NCBI GenBank assembly: GCA_030587435.1
Contig: JAUQZC010000115.1
Location: 1-5,409 of the forward strand
Source: Candidatus Baldrarchaeota archaeon
Lineage (GTDB): Archaea; Asgardarchaeota; Baldrarchaeia; Baldrarchaeales; DXJG01
Length of the DNA: 5,409 bases
Direction of reading: 5' to 3'
This document shows positions 1-5,292 of the stretch, one piece after another (the stretch's first letter is position 1; each line of letters starts with the position of its first letter). The notes below the pieces were generated by a model, which saw only the letters and a program-made list of their open reading frames with translations, had not been told where the DNA came from and did not search any database. The translations under genes and the position numbers were made by a program.

Positions 1-465
1 TTTGTATGACCTTTGTATCCTTTGTATCATGAATATTACTATTGCTATTAGTATCAGTATTAGCGTTGCGGTGAATAATAGGATAACATGGCTTAATTCG
101 ATGAAGAGATTGCTCATTAAGAAAATCGTGAATAGTGTGATGAAAACGAGTAAGCCTATTAAAGCTATGTAAACCGGATATAAATTTCTAGCTTCCCACC
201 ACTCACCGGTAGTCAAGTCAACTATTTTATTTGCTTTGAAGAAATTTTCTCTGACCCAATTGCCAAATGCCTTGATTCTATGTCCTTTAACTATTGTTAT
301 AGGACCAGTATATCCTGTGAACCTAACATCTATATACTTGTTCTCGGATAGCTTTAACCTAATTGTAGCATATCTTAGAGTAACAGTACCAGCTCTACTA
401 TATCCTCCCACGTCAACGTTTATATCATCAACCTCTCCTTCCACAAAATTTATTGCCCTACTCAA
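1..465 (-). CDS. Membrane protein with OB-fold-like domain and two TM helices (partial, 3' end outside window)
   Basis: This gene reads leftward off the window edge: 155 codons with no stop. The TTG start at 465 is chosen because the codon just upstream (468-466) is an in-frame TAA and a GAGGTG ribosome binding site lies 8 bases before the TTG. The next start-like codon is GTG at residue 8. Residues 1-94 are soluble and look like beta strands rich in V/I/T/G, including FVEGEVDDINVDV, ATIRLKL, KYIDVRF and HRIKAFG, followed by FFKANKIVDLTTGEWWEAR. The order and spacing suggest an OB-fold-like barrel of the NfeD or nucleic-acid-binding type; this is a fold guess, not a family match. Residues 97-117 and 127-146 are two strongly hydrophobic helices joined by a short loop (MSNLFIELSH), so the N-domain and the basic tail (IQRIQRSYK) should face the same side. 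There is no signal peptide. The function is unknown. It sits downstream of the STAND NTPase gene in the same orientation but has its own promoter. The existence of the gene is well supported; its role is not. Confidence 0.8.
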   Translation of the reverse strand, partial: MSRAINFVEGEVDDINVDVGGYSRAGTVTLRYATIRLKLSENKYIDVRFTGYTGPITIVKGHRIKAFGNWVRENFFKANKIVDLTTGEWWEARNLYPVYIALIGLLVFITLFTIFLMSNLFIELSHVILLFTATLILILIAIVIFMIQRIQRSYK

Positions 466-473
466 TTAGGGTG

Positions 474-479
474 CACCTC
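474..479 (-). promoter_or_regulatory. Shine-Dalgarno site fixing the TTG start of the membrane protein gene
   Basis: On the minus strand this reads GAGGTG, matching the core of the archaeal anti-Shine-Dalgarno complement (GGAGGTGATC), 8 bases before TTG at 465. With an in-frame stop directly upstream of the TTG, it makes TTG the best start choice. Confidence 0.7.
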
Positions 480-514
480 GTCCAGATTTATCGGAAATTG
501 CTATCTTACTAAAT

Positions 515-522
515 TATTTAAA
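515..522 (-). promoter_or_regulatory. TATA box (TTTAAATA) for the membrane protein gene
   Basis: The minus strand reads TTTAAATA, a full match to the archaeal TATA consensus TTTAWATA. An initiation site about 25 bases downstream would fall near 492, giving a leader of roughly 27 bases that contains the GAGGTG site. Placement is therefore coherent for an independent promoter, which argues against transcription of this gene only as the tail of the STAND gene. There is no experimental start site to confirm it. Confidence 0.55.
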
Positions 523-689
523 TAGATTTATGTCGATTTTAGGAATGATGTTTATATCTCATATTACCTAGATCTCTTCTTGTTCTTTTCTATTTGGCTT
601 AAAATATCCATTCTCTAGATGAATGCTTGCCTCATAAATTTGACGACTGGCGTCAGGAACGAGAATTTTTGACAAACTATTTCACTATT

Positions 690-697
690 TTTATAAA
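690..697 (+). promoter_or_regulatory. Possible plus-strand TATA box
   Basis: TTTATAAA lies inside a longer TTTTTATAAAC. Read on the plus strand, initiation would fall near 717-720, just ahead of a 26-codon ATG frame (733-813) that contains the seven-T run at 794-800. The element is a palindrome, so it could equally face left. The support is sequence only and weak in such AT-rich DNA. Confidence 0.2.
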
Positions 698-843
698 CAA
701 TCGCTCAGCAAGATATAAAAATTAATAAGTTTATGAGAAGTAGGTTTTCAATCACAGCATGTGTAATGTGTTTTGACACAAAACTATTAGTAATTTTTTT
801 GTCTTTGTCCTGAATTAATCAGTATGCTCTGAGTAGTGAAATG

Positions 844-853
844 GTTTCGAAAC
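844..853. repeat. 10-bp perfect palindrome GTTTCGAAAC downstream of the STAND gene
   Basis: The ten bases equal their own reverse complement and begin about 20 bases past the STAND gene stop codon. With no loop it is a poor RNA hairpin, so it would fit a dimeric DNA-binding site better than a terminator. It may also be chance. Confidence 0.25.
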
Positions 854-874
854 TAATTGTGGGTTTTTGTTTAC

Positions 875-3736
875 CTAGTTGCATGTTAGGTTGTTTTGTT
901 TTAGTAGTGATTGAATGATTTCGATGTTATCGACGGCGGTCTCTTTCCAGTAGTCTCCTCCAAGTTCTAGTGTAATTTGGAAGCTTCTTAGACTTTCGCA
1001 GAGTATTTCTCCTGCGAGTTTTGTTTCGTTTGTTTCTAATAATGTCTTTCCTATGAGGTGTAGTGATACTCCTCTGTTATTCCATGCATCTACGTACTTG
1101 TTTTCTGTTAGTTTTAATGCCATGTCAAAAGCTTCTACGGCGCCCCGTAATATCTCTATTGCTTTTCCTTTCTCGTTTACTTTGATAAATAATTCTCCTA
1201 GTACATGTAAAGTGTTTCCTTTGTTGTACCAAGCCTGAATATACCTGTAATCTGTTAATTTTAATGCTGCATCATAAGCCTCTAAAGCCTCTATTAATAT
1301 TTCTATCGCCTCTTCTACATTCCCATTTACAATGTGTATTCTTCCTAGTGTGTGTAGTGATACGGCCTTGTTATTCAACGCTTTTAGATGCCTGTTCTCT
1401 GTCAACTCTAATGCCGCGTTATAAGATTTTATTGACTCTTCAAGCTTCTCTACCGCTTTTTCCTTGTCCCCTAACTTAATATAGAGTTCCCCTAAACTCT
1501 CCAACACAATTCCTCTATTATTCCACGCCTCAATATACTTGTTCCCCGTCAGTTTCAGCGCCATATCGAAAGCTTCAACAGCCTCTTCCATTTTTTTAAC
1601 AGCTTCCTCCATATTCCGAATGTTCATAAGAATTTCTCCCAAGACTTGCAACGCAATACCCTTATTGTTCCATTCCTTTCTTCCCTTATTATTGGTTAAT
1701 TTTAGTGCCTCATCATGAGAAACTATGGCTTCTTCCAATCTTCTTATGGCCCCTTCACTATCCCCAAGTCTCATTAAGACTTCCCCCAAGGTCTCTAGGG
1801 CTATTCCTCTGTTATTCCATGCTTCCACATAGTTGTTGTCAGTTAATCTTAGAGCTTCATTGTATGATATCACGGATTCTTCTAGTTTTTTTAATGCTAT
1901 TTCCATGTTTCCTAGTCTCATGTGCGTTTCGCCGAGGGCCTGTAGGGACATGCCTTTGCTGTTGTATATGTTTGGATCCTTGTTTTCTGTTGTTTTGAGT
2001 ATTTCATTGTAGACCATTATGGTTTTCTCTAGTATCTCTATTGCGCTTTTCATGTCTCCTAGTTTGGTGTATGCTTCCCCTAGATCGTGCAGGGCTATTC
2101 CTAAACTGTGCAATGTTATCACATCTGGTACTATGTCTAGTTTTTCTATTTCTCGAAGCACTATTATTGCTTCTTCTATTTTTGATACTTCCATGAAAAG
2201 TTTTGCTTGGAGTGTGATTCTCTGTATTTTGTTAGCTGTTCTTGCTGGCTGAAAAACATCGAGAATTAATTGGCATGACTCATATTTAGCCTTTCTTAAA
2301 TTCTCCTTGAAAGCTTTCCACACCATATCCATTGCAGTATTTTCATCTACTATCTGAGTTATATAGATTAACTCAGCGGCATATGCCGGGTCCTCTGTTT
2401 CCTCATATTTTTTGTTGCAGTACTCTTCAAGGTTCTTTACGATTTTTTCCACATCTTCTTTTGGCATTATTCTTAATAGAACTTCCCTAACTTCTCGATG
2501 CATTGTGTATTTTTTGTCTTCTGTTGTTTTGTAGAAACTTAGTTGTGTTAGTTTTCTGTAGATTGTAGGTGTTAACATCTTGTTTAGTGCTGCTGTTATT
2601 GTTTCTCTATCAAATTTTCTGGGTATTGCCGTTATGTATATTGCTTCCTCTAACGCTGCGTCGACATGCTTTAGTAGTTTTTCTATATAGTTCATTAGGA
2701 TGTCCTCCCAGTGCTGTAGATCCGTTTTAAATAGTTCTTTAGTTCTTTCCTCTGGTGGAAAAGCTTCTAACAAATCTGCTGCAACACCAAGAAGTTGCGG
2801 TATTGCGCCTGTTTCATTGATTATTGCGTCTTGGAGCGCTGTGTCTTCTATTCCTCGTTTTTTCAGGTATTCCTTCGCATCGTTTTCACTTAATGCTAGG
2901 AGTTTGTGAATTTTTACCGCGTTTTTTGCGATTAGCTGTAGAGTGTACTTGCTGTTCCGTATTGTGTTTGGTGGCTCTCGCCCAGTTATTACCATAACTA
3001 ATCTGTTTGTATTTTTCAGCAGTTCTAGTATTACTTCTTGGTCCTGTTTCTTCATTCTTTCTGTCGTATCTATCGTTATGATTACCGCTTTTATTTTCCC
3101 TTTTTCAATCGCTTTATTTATATCTCTCGCCAATGCTTTTGCAACACCCTTTAGCAGTTCCATTGGTGTATCTATAATTATTTCCGATAATTTCTCTCCG
3201 TAATCTTCGCCTAACTGTTCTCTCAGCCATTTTTCCTCTTCGCTCAGTTTTCTTTTGAAGAATCCATAAATTTTCTTTGCCACCAAGGAGATTGTTCCAG
3301 CTCCAGGAATCAGACTTAATGCATCCTTAGCTATTTCCTCTGTAAATTCCTTTATGAAATCTGGTACTCCCTCAAGTTTTGCTGGTTCTACTCCCTCCAG
3401 CATCCTTTTGTACAGTGAGAAGAATAAGGTGAACAGATTTATTTTTTCCCCTGTACGTGAAAGTGCCTTAGCTAACCTATGTAAATCCGCTGAGGTTGGC
3501 ATTTCATCGTCGAGATCCATGTAAAATGGAAGAATACCTTGCTCTAGTAGTTCTTTTTTCTTAACTATAGCGATTTGCCTTAGCAATGCGGTTTTACCTA
3601 TACCCCCGATACCCGTGATAAAAACAAGATATTTATTCTCTCTTCCCCGAGCAACCTCATTTACCCTCTGAAGAACAAGATTAATATCATTTACCCTATT
3701 CACGAAAATTCCACTACTCATAGAGTTCAAAGACAT
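875..3736 (-). CDS. STAND-family (NLR-like) P-loop NTPase with C-terminal TPR-like repeat array
   Basis: A 953-residue cytosolic protein with no signal peptide or clear membrane helix. Residues 11-34 lead straight into the NTPase domain: Walker A is GIGGIGKT (42-49) and Walker B is VIITID (D223, with E226 nearby). VMVITGR (R253) matches the STAND sensor strand, and GAIP (310-313) matches the GxP motif. A winged-helix region follows (about 355-425) and ends in TMHREVREVLL (411-421), which resembles the MHD motif of NB-ARC proteins with the Asp replaced by Arg. A helical linker (430-526) precedes TPR-like repeats to residue 918. Between the Walker motifs is a long charged and hydrophobic insert (100-215) with a Gly-rich SLIPGAGTISLVAKK segment. 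Family knowledge: STAND NTPases are ATP-driven switches that oligomerise when the C-terminal sensor binds a ligand; some (Avs) are antiviral. The usual N-terminal effector is absent here. The ATG start has AGGTG 5 bases upstream; ATG at residue 6 is the alternative. No convincing TATA box lies in the 133 bases up to the transposase gene, so read-through from it is possible. Sensing and defence roles are inference. Confidence 0.88.
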   Translation of the reverse strand: MSLNSMSSGIFVNRVNDINLVLQRVNEVARGRENKYLVFITGIGGIGKTALLRQIAIVKKKELLEQGILPFYMDLDDEMPTSADLHRLAKALSRTGEKINLFTLFFSLYKRMLEGVEPAKLEGVPDFIKEFTEEIAKDALSLIPGAGTISLVAKKIYGFFKRKLSEEEKWLREQLGEDYGEKLSEIIIDTPMELLKGVAKALARDINKAIEKGKIKAVIITIDTTERMKKQDQEVILELLKNTNRLVMVITGREPPNTIRNSKYTLQLIAKNAVKIHKLLALSENDAKEYLKKRGIEDTALQDAIINETGAIPQLLGVAADLLEAFPPEERTKELFKTDLQHWEDILMNYIEKLLKHVDAALEEAIYITAIPRKFDRETITAALNKMLTPTIYRKLTQLSFYKTTEDKKYTMHREVREVLLRIMPKEDVEKIVKNLEEYCNKKYEETEDPAYAAELIYITQIVDENTAMDMVWKAFKENLRKAKYESCQLILDVFQPARTANKIQRITLQAKLFMEVSKIEEAIIVLREIEKLDIVPDVITLHSLGIALHDLGEAYTKLGDMKSAIEILEKTIMVYNEILKTTENKDPNIYNSKGMSLQALGETHMRLGNMEIALKKLEESVISYNEALRLTDNNYVEAWNNRGIALETLGEVLMRLGDSEGAIRRLEEAIVSHDEALKLTNNKGRKEWNNKGIALQVLGEILMNIRNMEEAVKKMEEAVEAFDMALKLTGNKYIEAWNNRGIVLESLGELYIKLGDKEKAVEKLEESIKSYNAALELTENRHLKALNNKAVSLHTLGRIHIVNGNVEEAIEILIEALEAYDAALKLTDYRYIQAWYNKGNTLHVLGELFIKVNEKGKAIEILRGAVEAFDMALKLTENKYVDAWNNRGVSLHLIGKTLLETNETKLAGEILCESLRSFQITLELGGDYWKETAVDNIEIIQSLLKQNNLTCN
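983..2011 (-). repeat. Seven in-frame 147-bp units encoding a 49-residue TPR-like repeat
   Basis: Residues 576-918 of the STAND protein divide into seven units of exactly 49 residues, starting at 576, 625, 674, 723, 772, 821 and 870. A more divergent unit of about 47 residues precedes them and a partial one follows (919-948). Each unit carries an aromatic or hydrophobic anchor (Y591, W640, W689, W738, L787, W836, W885), then (Y/N)N(K/R)G, then a Leu-Gly-Glu-like triplet (601-603, 650-652 and so on), then A(L/V) and ALxLT blocks. The small and large positions are typical of TPR helices A and B, but the period is 49, not the canonical 34, implying longer helices or an extra turn. At the DNA level the units are clearly related but diverged. 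Confidence 0.85.
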
Positions 3737-3890
3737 GAATACACCTAACGCACATGAAATAAACTACGTCAACTTATCAGAAAATGACACCAAATACCCA
3801 GAGGACTCAGTTAACATCACTATTAAGACGATCTATCATAACAGCAAGACTCAATTCATCCGCAATTCATCATTTGAAGTCATCGTTTAA
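3735..3890 (+). CDS. Possible 51-codon ORF, opposite the STAND start and the transposase end
   Basis: An uninterrupted ATG-to-TAA frame of 51 codons fills the whole gap between the two minus-strand genes. Its first bases overlap the STAND start codon and its last 21 bases overlap the transposase 3' end. The product is hydrophilic, with no Cys; its tail (SVNITIKTIYHN, then SSFEVIV) alternates like beta strands of an extracellular beta-sandwich domain, so it could be a remnant of an older gene's 3' end. Against it: there is no ribosome binding site before the ATG, it overlaps both neighbours, and a frame of this length is not rare by chance. No family is recognised. Confidence 0.18.
   Translation: MNTPNAHEINYVNLSENDTKYPEDSVNITIKTIYHNSKTQFIRNSSFEVIV
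3742..3746 (-). promoter_or_regulatory. Shine-Dalgarno site of the STAND gene
   Basis: The minus strand reads AGGTG, 5 bases before the ATG at 3736. It supports that start, though the in-frame ATG at residue 6 (3721) would lie 20 bases from it, which is too far for this site. Confidence 0.5.
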
Positions 3891-5000
3891 AAGTAATTGT
3901 TTGTATTGAGATAGGTACGTCGCGATAATGACTATTAGGACTATTAAGATCCAGTGAGTGTATCGTTTTCTCGTCTCTGGAGCCTTAATTCTCATTTTTG
4001 CCTCCCTGGATGTCCATGAGAAATTGGTTAAGATCCATAAGTTATAGAGGATGCAGGAAATGCCGAAGAGGGAAATCCTGACACTCGCCGCCCTAGAAGT
4101 GGTCTTCGCCAAAGCTCCCTTCACAACAGCGAAGCTAACTTCGATCCTCCAACGCTTCTTATACCTCCTATGCATGTCACCGCAACGCTTTCTCCTGATA
4201 AGTTTATTCGTGGCGTAGTAAACTGCACCTTTCTCGTCAACAAACCCAACTACGTAGACGGGTTCGCGACCATATTTCTTGCTTGTAACGTAGTAGCGAG
4301 CGATAAAGCTACCGTGTGACGCGAGTTCATCCAGCCTTTCTCGCCTGGGAACCGCTATCACAAAGCTTATTCCCATTCTTTTAAGCATTCTGATTACGCG
4401 GACTTGGAAAAAGCCTTTATCGAGGATTAGCCAGGCGATCTTAACAAGCTTTCTAACGGCTTTCAGAACCTTCTCTAAGGCTTCCTTTAAGTCTTCCCCT
4501 TTCCTTATCAAGTGGATATGCAGGATGAATTTTCCTCGCTCGGAGACTATTGAGGCAACGATGAACCTAAATGCGTAGTGCGTTCCCTTTCCTGGTTTTG
4601 TATGTTTGACTTCGGCTGCATCTATATTCCCGTAGTATGGTATGTCTGTTATGTCTATGGCTACTAAGGCCTTTACTTTTGGTATCCAGCTTGTCCTGAA
4701 GATTTTCTCTAAGGCTTTGTTAATCATTCTCTCTAGCTTGTTCTCGTCATGCTTTTCTATGTGGCGTAGCACTGTGTCTGCTGATGGTGCTTCTCCGAGT
4801 ATTCCTCTGATTGCCTCTGATGCTGTTTCGAGCGTTGTGTTCGCTGCTGTTGCTAGGATTATTATTCCGAGCAATTCGCTGTTGATGTAGCCTCTTTCTG
4901 TCTTCTTGATGATTATTCCGAGTTCTTCTAGTGCGGGTATCGGCGAGAACTTGCGATTAATTTTTATCCATTCATTAATAATATCTGTATTAGGCGCCAA
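3870..5000 (-). CDS. IS4/ISH3-like DDE transposase
   Basis: A 376-residue protein that cuts and rejoins the ends of its own element with an RNase H-like DDE core. The catalytic set looks complete: D116 in VAIDITDIPYYG, D194 in LILDKGFF, and E287 in YKKRWRIEVSF. The last fits the IS4-family signature Y-x2-R-x3-E-x6-K exactly (Y280, R283, E287, K294). Residues 1-100 form a helical N-terminal region; 200-270 hold the beta-strand insertion typical of this group (FVIAVPRR, PVYVVGFV, VYYATN). Length is normal for the family and no frameshift is seen, so it may be active. The start is TTG at 5000: GGGAG sits 7 bases upstream, the frame closes at a TAA further up, and no ATG or GTG lies in the first 35 codons read. 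An odd hydrophobic stretch near the C-terminus (351-363, ILIVLIVIIATYL) has the look of a membrane helix; it could be a buried helix. IS4-type membership is firm, the ISH3 subgroup is likely but not proven. Confidence 0.92.
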   Translation of the reverse strand: MAPNTDIINEWIKINRKFSPIPALEELGIIIKKTERGYINSELLGIIILATAANTTLETASEAIRGILGEAPSADTVLRHIEKHDENKLERMINKALEKIFRTSWIPKVKALVAIDITDIPYYGNIDAAEVKHTKPGKGTHYAFRFIVASIVSERGKFILHIHLIRKGEDLKEALEKVLKAVRKLVKIAWLILDKGFFQVRVIRMLKRMGISFVIAVPRRERLDELASHGSFIARYYVTSKKYGREPVYVVGFVDEKGAVYYATNKLIRRKRCGDMHRRYKKRWRIEVSFAVVKGALAKTTSRAASVRISLFGISCILYNLWILTNFSWTSREAKMRIKAPETRKRYTHWILIVLIVIIATYLSQYKQLLLNDDFK

Positions 5001-5047
5001 TGTCTGTCTCCCTTTTATTGTTTGCTGTATTTAGGGCATTGGCGCCT
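4992..5047 (-). promoter_or_regulatory. Leader hairpin enclosing the transposase ribosome binding site and TTG start
   Basis: A perfect 10-bp inverted repeat, CATTGGCGCC at 5037-5046 and GGCGCCAATG at 4993-5002 (11 bp with the A-T pair 5047/4992), brackets the transposase start. In the minus-strand RNA the 3' arm contains the TTG start codon (5000-4998). The 34-base loop contains the GGGAG ribosome binding site (5012-5008), and within the loop CCCU (5036-5033) can pair with AGGG (5013-5010), hiding that site too. This is seen directly as base complementarity. The inference is that the RNA folds to limit transposase translation, as known for the leaders of IS10 and IS200. A DNA operator is the alternative. 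Confidence 0.6.
5008..5012 (-). promoter_or_regulatory. Shine-Dalgarno site of the transposase gene
   Basis: The minus strand reads GGGAG, 7 bases before TTG at 5000. It decides the start, since the frame upstream contains only sense codons without ATG/GTG before a TAA. It lies in the loop of the leader hairpin. Confidence 0.6.
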
Positions 5048-5061
5048 CATTAGTGTTACGT

Positions 5062-5100
5062 ACGTATTCTATTTTTTCCTAACGATGATATAGAATACGT
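5062..5100. repeat. 11-bp perfect inverted repeat upstream of the transposase
   Basis: ACGTATTCTAT (5062-5072) and ATAGAATACGT (5090-5100) are exact reverse complements around a 17-base spacer. The left arm overlaps a second palindrome, TACGTACGTA (5057-5066). On the minus strand the right arm contributes CTATAT (5093-5088), a TATA-like element whose initiation site would fall near 5064, upstream of the leader hairpin. It could be an operator for the transposase promoter, part of the element's end, or an older insertion scar; the sequence does not decide. Confidence 0.5.
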
Positions 5101-5118
5101 CAAGTTAATGCTATTTAA

Positions 5119-5250
5119 TCAGCAATCTCGGATCTTTTGAGACAGAGAGGCGTTATCAAGTTGATGGCCGCGGCATACAATGTGAAGCGCCTAGTAAAAT
5201 TGGTGATCAAATATACTGTCGTTATGAGGCTTGTCATGTTTCTAAATTGA
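5119..5250 (+). pseudogene. Probable C-terminal remnant of a second transposase
   Basis: An open stretch of 43 codons ends at TGA 5248-5250 and is preceded by an in-frame TAA at 5116-5118; its first ATG is at 5164. The translation contains LLRQRGVIKL, then MAAAYNVKRLVKLVIK, then a hydrophobic basic tail. The pattern RG-x-IK followed by AAAYN-x-KRL-x-KL resembles the last helix of many IS5- or IS1182-type transposases, where an 'RG...K...a.ayNlkRl' segment closes the protein. The DDE core that should precede it is absent, so it would be a truncated relic. Recognition is from memory of the motif on a short stretch, so it is tentative. The minus-strand frame across the same bases (5115-5378) is probably its shadow. 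Confidence 0.35.
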
Positions 5251-5273
5251 CTTTCTGGCAACAATAGCTCAAC

Positions 5274-5287
5274 GAGGTGATATAATG
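5274..5287 (+). promoter_or_regulatory. Orphan strong ribosome binding site before ATG-AAA-TAG
   Basis: GAGGTGAT at 5274-5281 is an 8-base match to the archaeal Shine-Dalgarno consensus, and an ATG follows at 5285-5287. The frame closes after one more codon (AAA, then TAG at 5291-5293). A GTG in another frame at 5293, 11 bases past the site, opens 30 codons to TGA at 5385. The site looks like the start of a gene that has since been broken, or a minimal upstream frame. Confidence 0.35.
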
Positions 5288-5292
5288 AAATA

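Larger units (their letters stand above)
480..874. other. Intergenic region without a confident gene
   Basis: This AT-rich spacer separates two minus-strand genes. It holds the TATA box of the membrane protein gene, a small hairpin TGACG-ACTGG-CGTCA at 641-655, a self-complementary TATA-like TTTATAAA at 690-697 that could serve either strand, and a seven-T run at 794-800 on the plus strand. The longest start-to-stop reading frame found on the plus strand is 26 codons (733-813, ATG to TGA), with no ribosome binding site. No tRNA or CRISPR pattern is visible. No clear terminator follows the STAND gene on the minus strand. Confidence 0.6.
3870..5047 (-). mobile_element. Insertion sequence, IS4/ISH3-like (boundaries not resolved)
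   Basis: The span given covers the transposase gene and its structured leader only; the true ends must lie outside it. Archaeal elements of this type are usually about 1.2-1.5 kb with imperfect terminal inverted repeats and short target duplications. I could not find convincing terminal repeats. The best pair is GAATAC at 3737-3742 and its complement at 5064-5069, followed by weakly similar TAAC and ATGA blocks, implying about 1.33 kb, but no matching target duplication flanks it. The element sits 133 bases upstream of the STAND gene in the same orientation. Confidence 0.6.

Noticed and set aside
236..469. 77-codon plus-strand frame
   Set aside because: Lies fully antisense to the membrane protein gene, which has a coherent domain layout, TATA box and ribosome binding site. 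This frame has none of these.
641..655. TGACG-ACTGG-CGTCA hairpin as a terminator
   Set aside because: The stem is only five base pairs, no T-run follows on either strand, and archaeal termination does not generally rely on such hairpins.
983..2011. Regularly spaced similar segments suggesting a CRISPR-like array
   Set aside because: The 147-bp period is in frame, the copies are diverged throughout without constant repeats and variable spacers, and they translate to TPR-like units.
1053..3203. Several plus-strand frames of 61-97 codons inside the STAND gene
   Set aside because: All are antisense to a 953-codon gene with clear motifs and repeats; their Ser/Phe/Leu/Cys-rich products and periodic positions mirror the repeat array.
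3737..5069. GAATAC pair as terminal inverted repeats of the insertion sequence
   Set aside because: Only six bases match exactly before gaps are needed, several such matches are expected by chance between the two flanks, and no target duplication borders them.
5122..5268. Another plus-strand frame with Cys residues (GIQCEAPSKIGDQIYCRYEACH) as a zinc-ribbon fragment
   Set aside because: It has no start codon, the Cys spacing does not fit a standard zinc ribbon, and it overlaps the better transposase-like frame.
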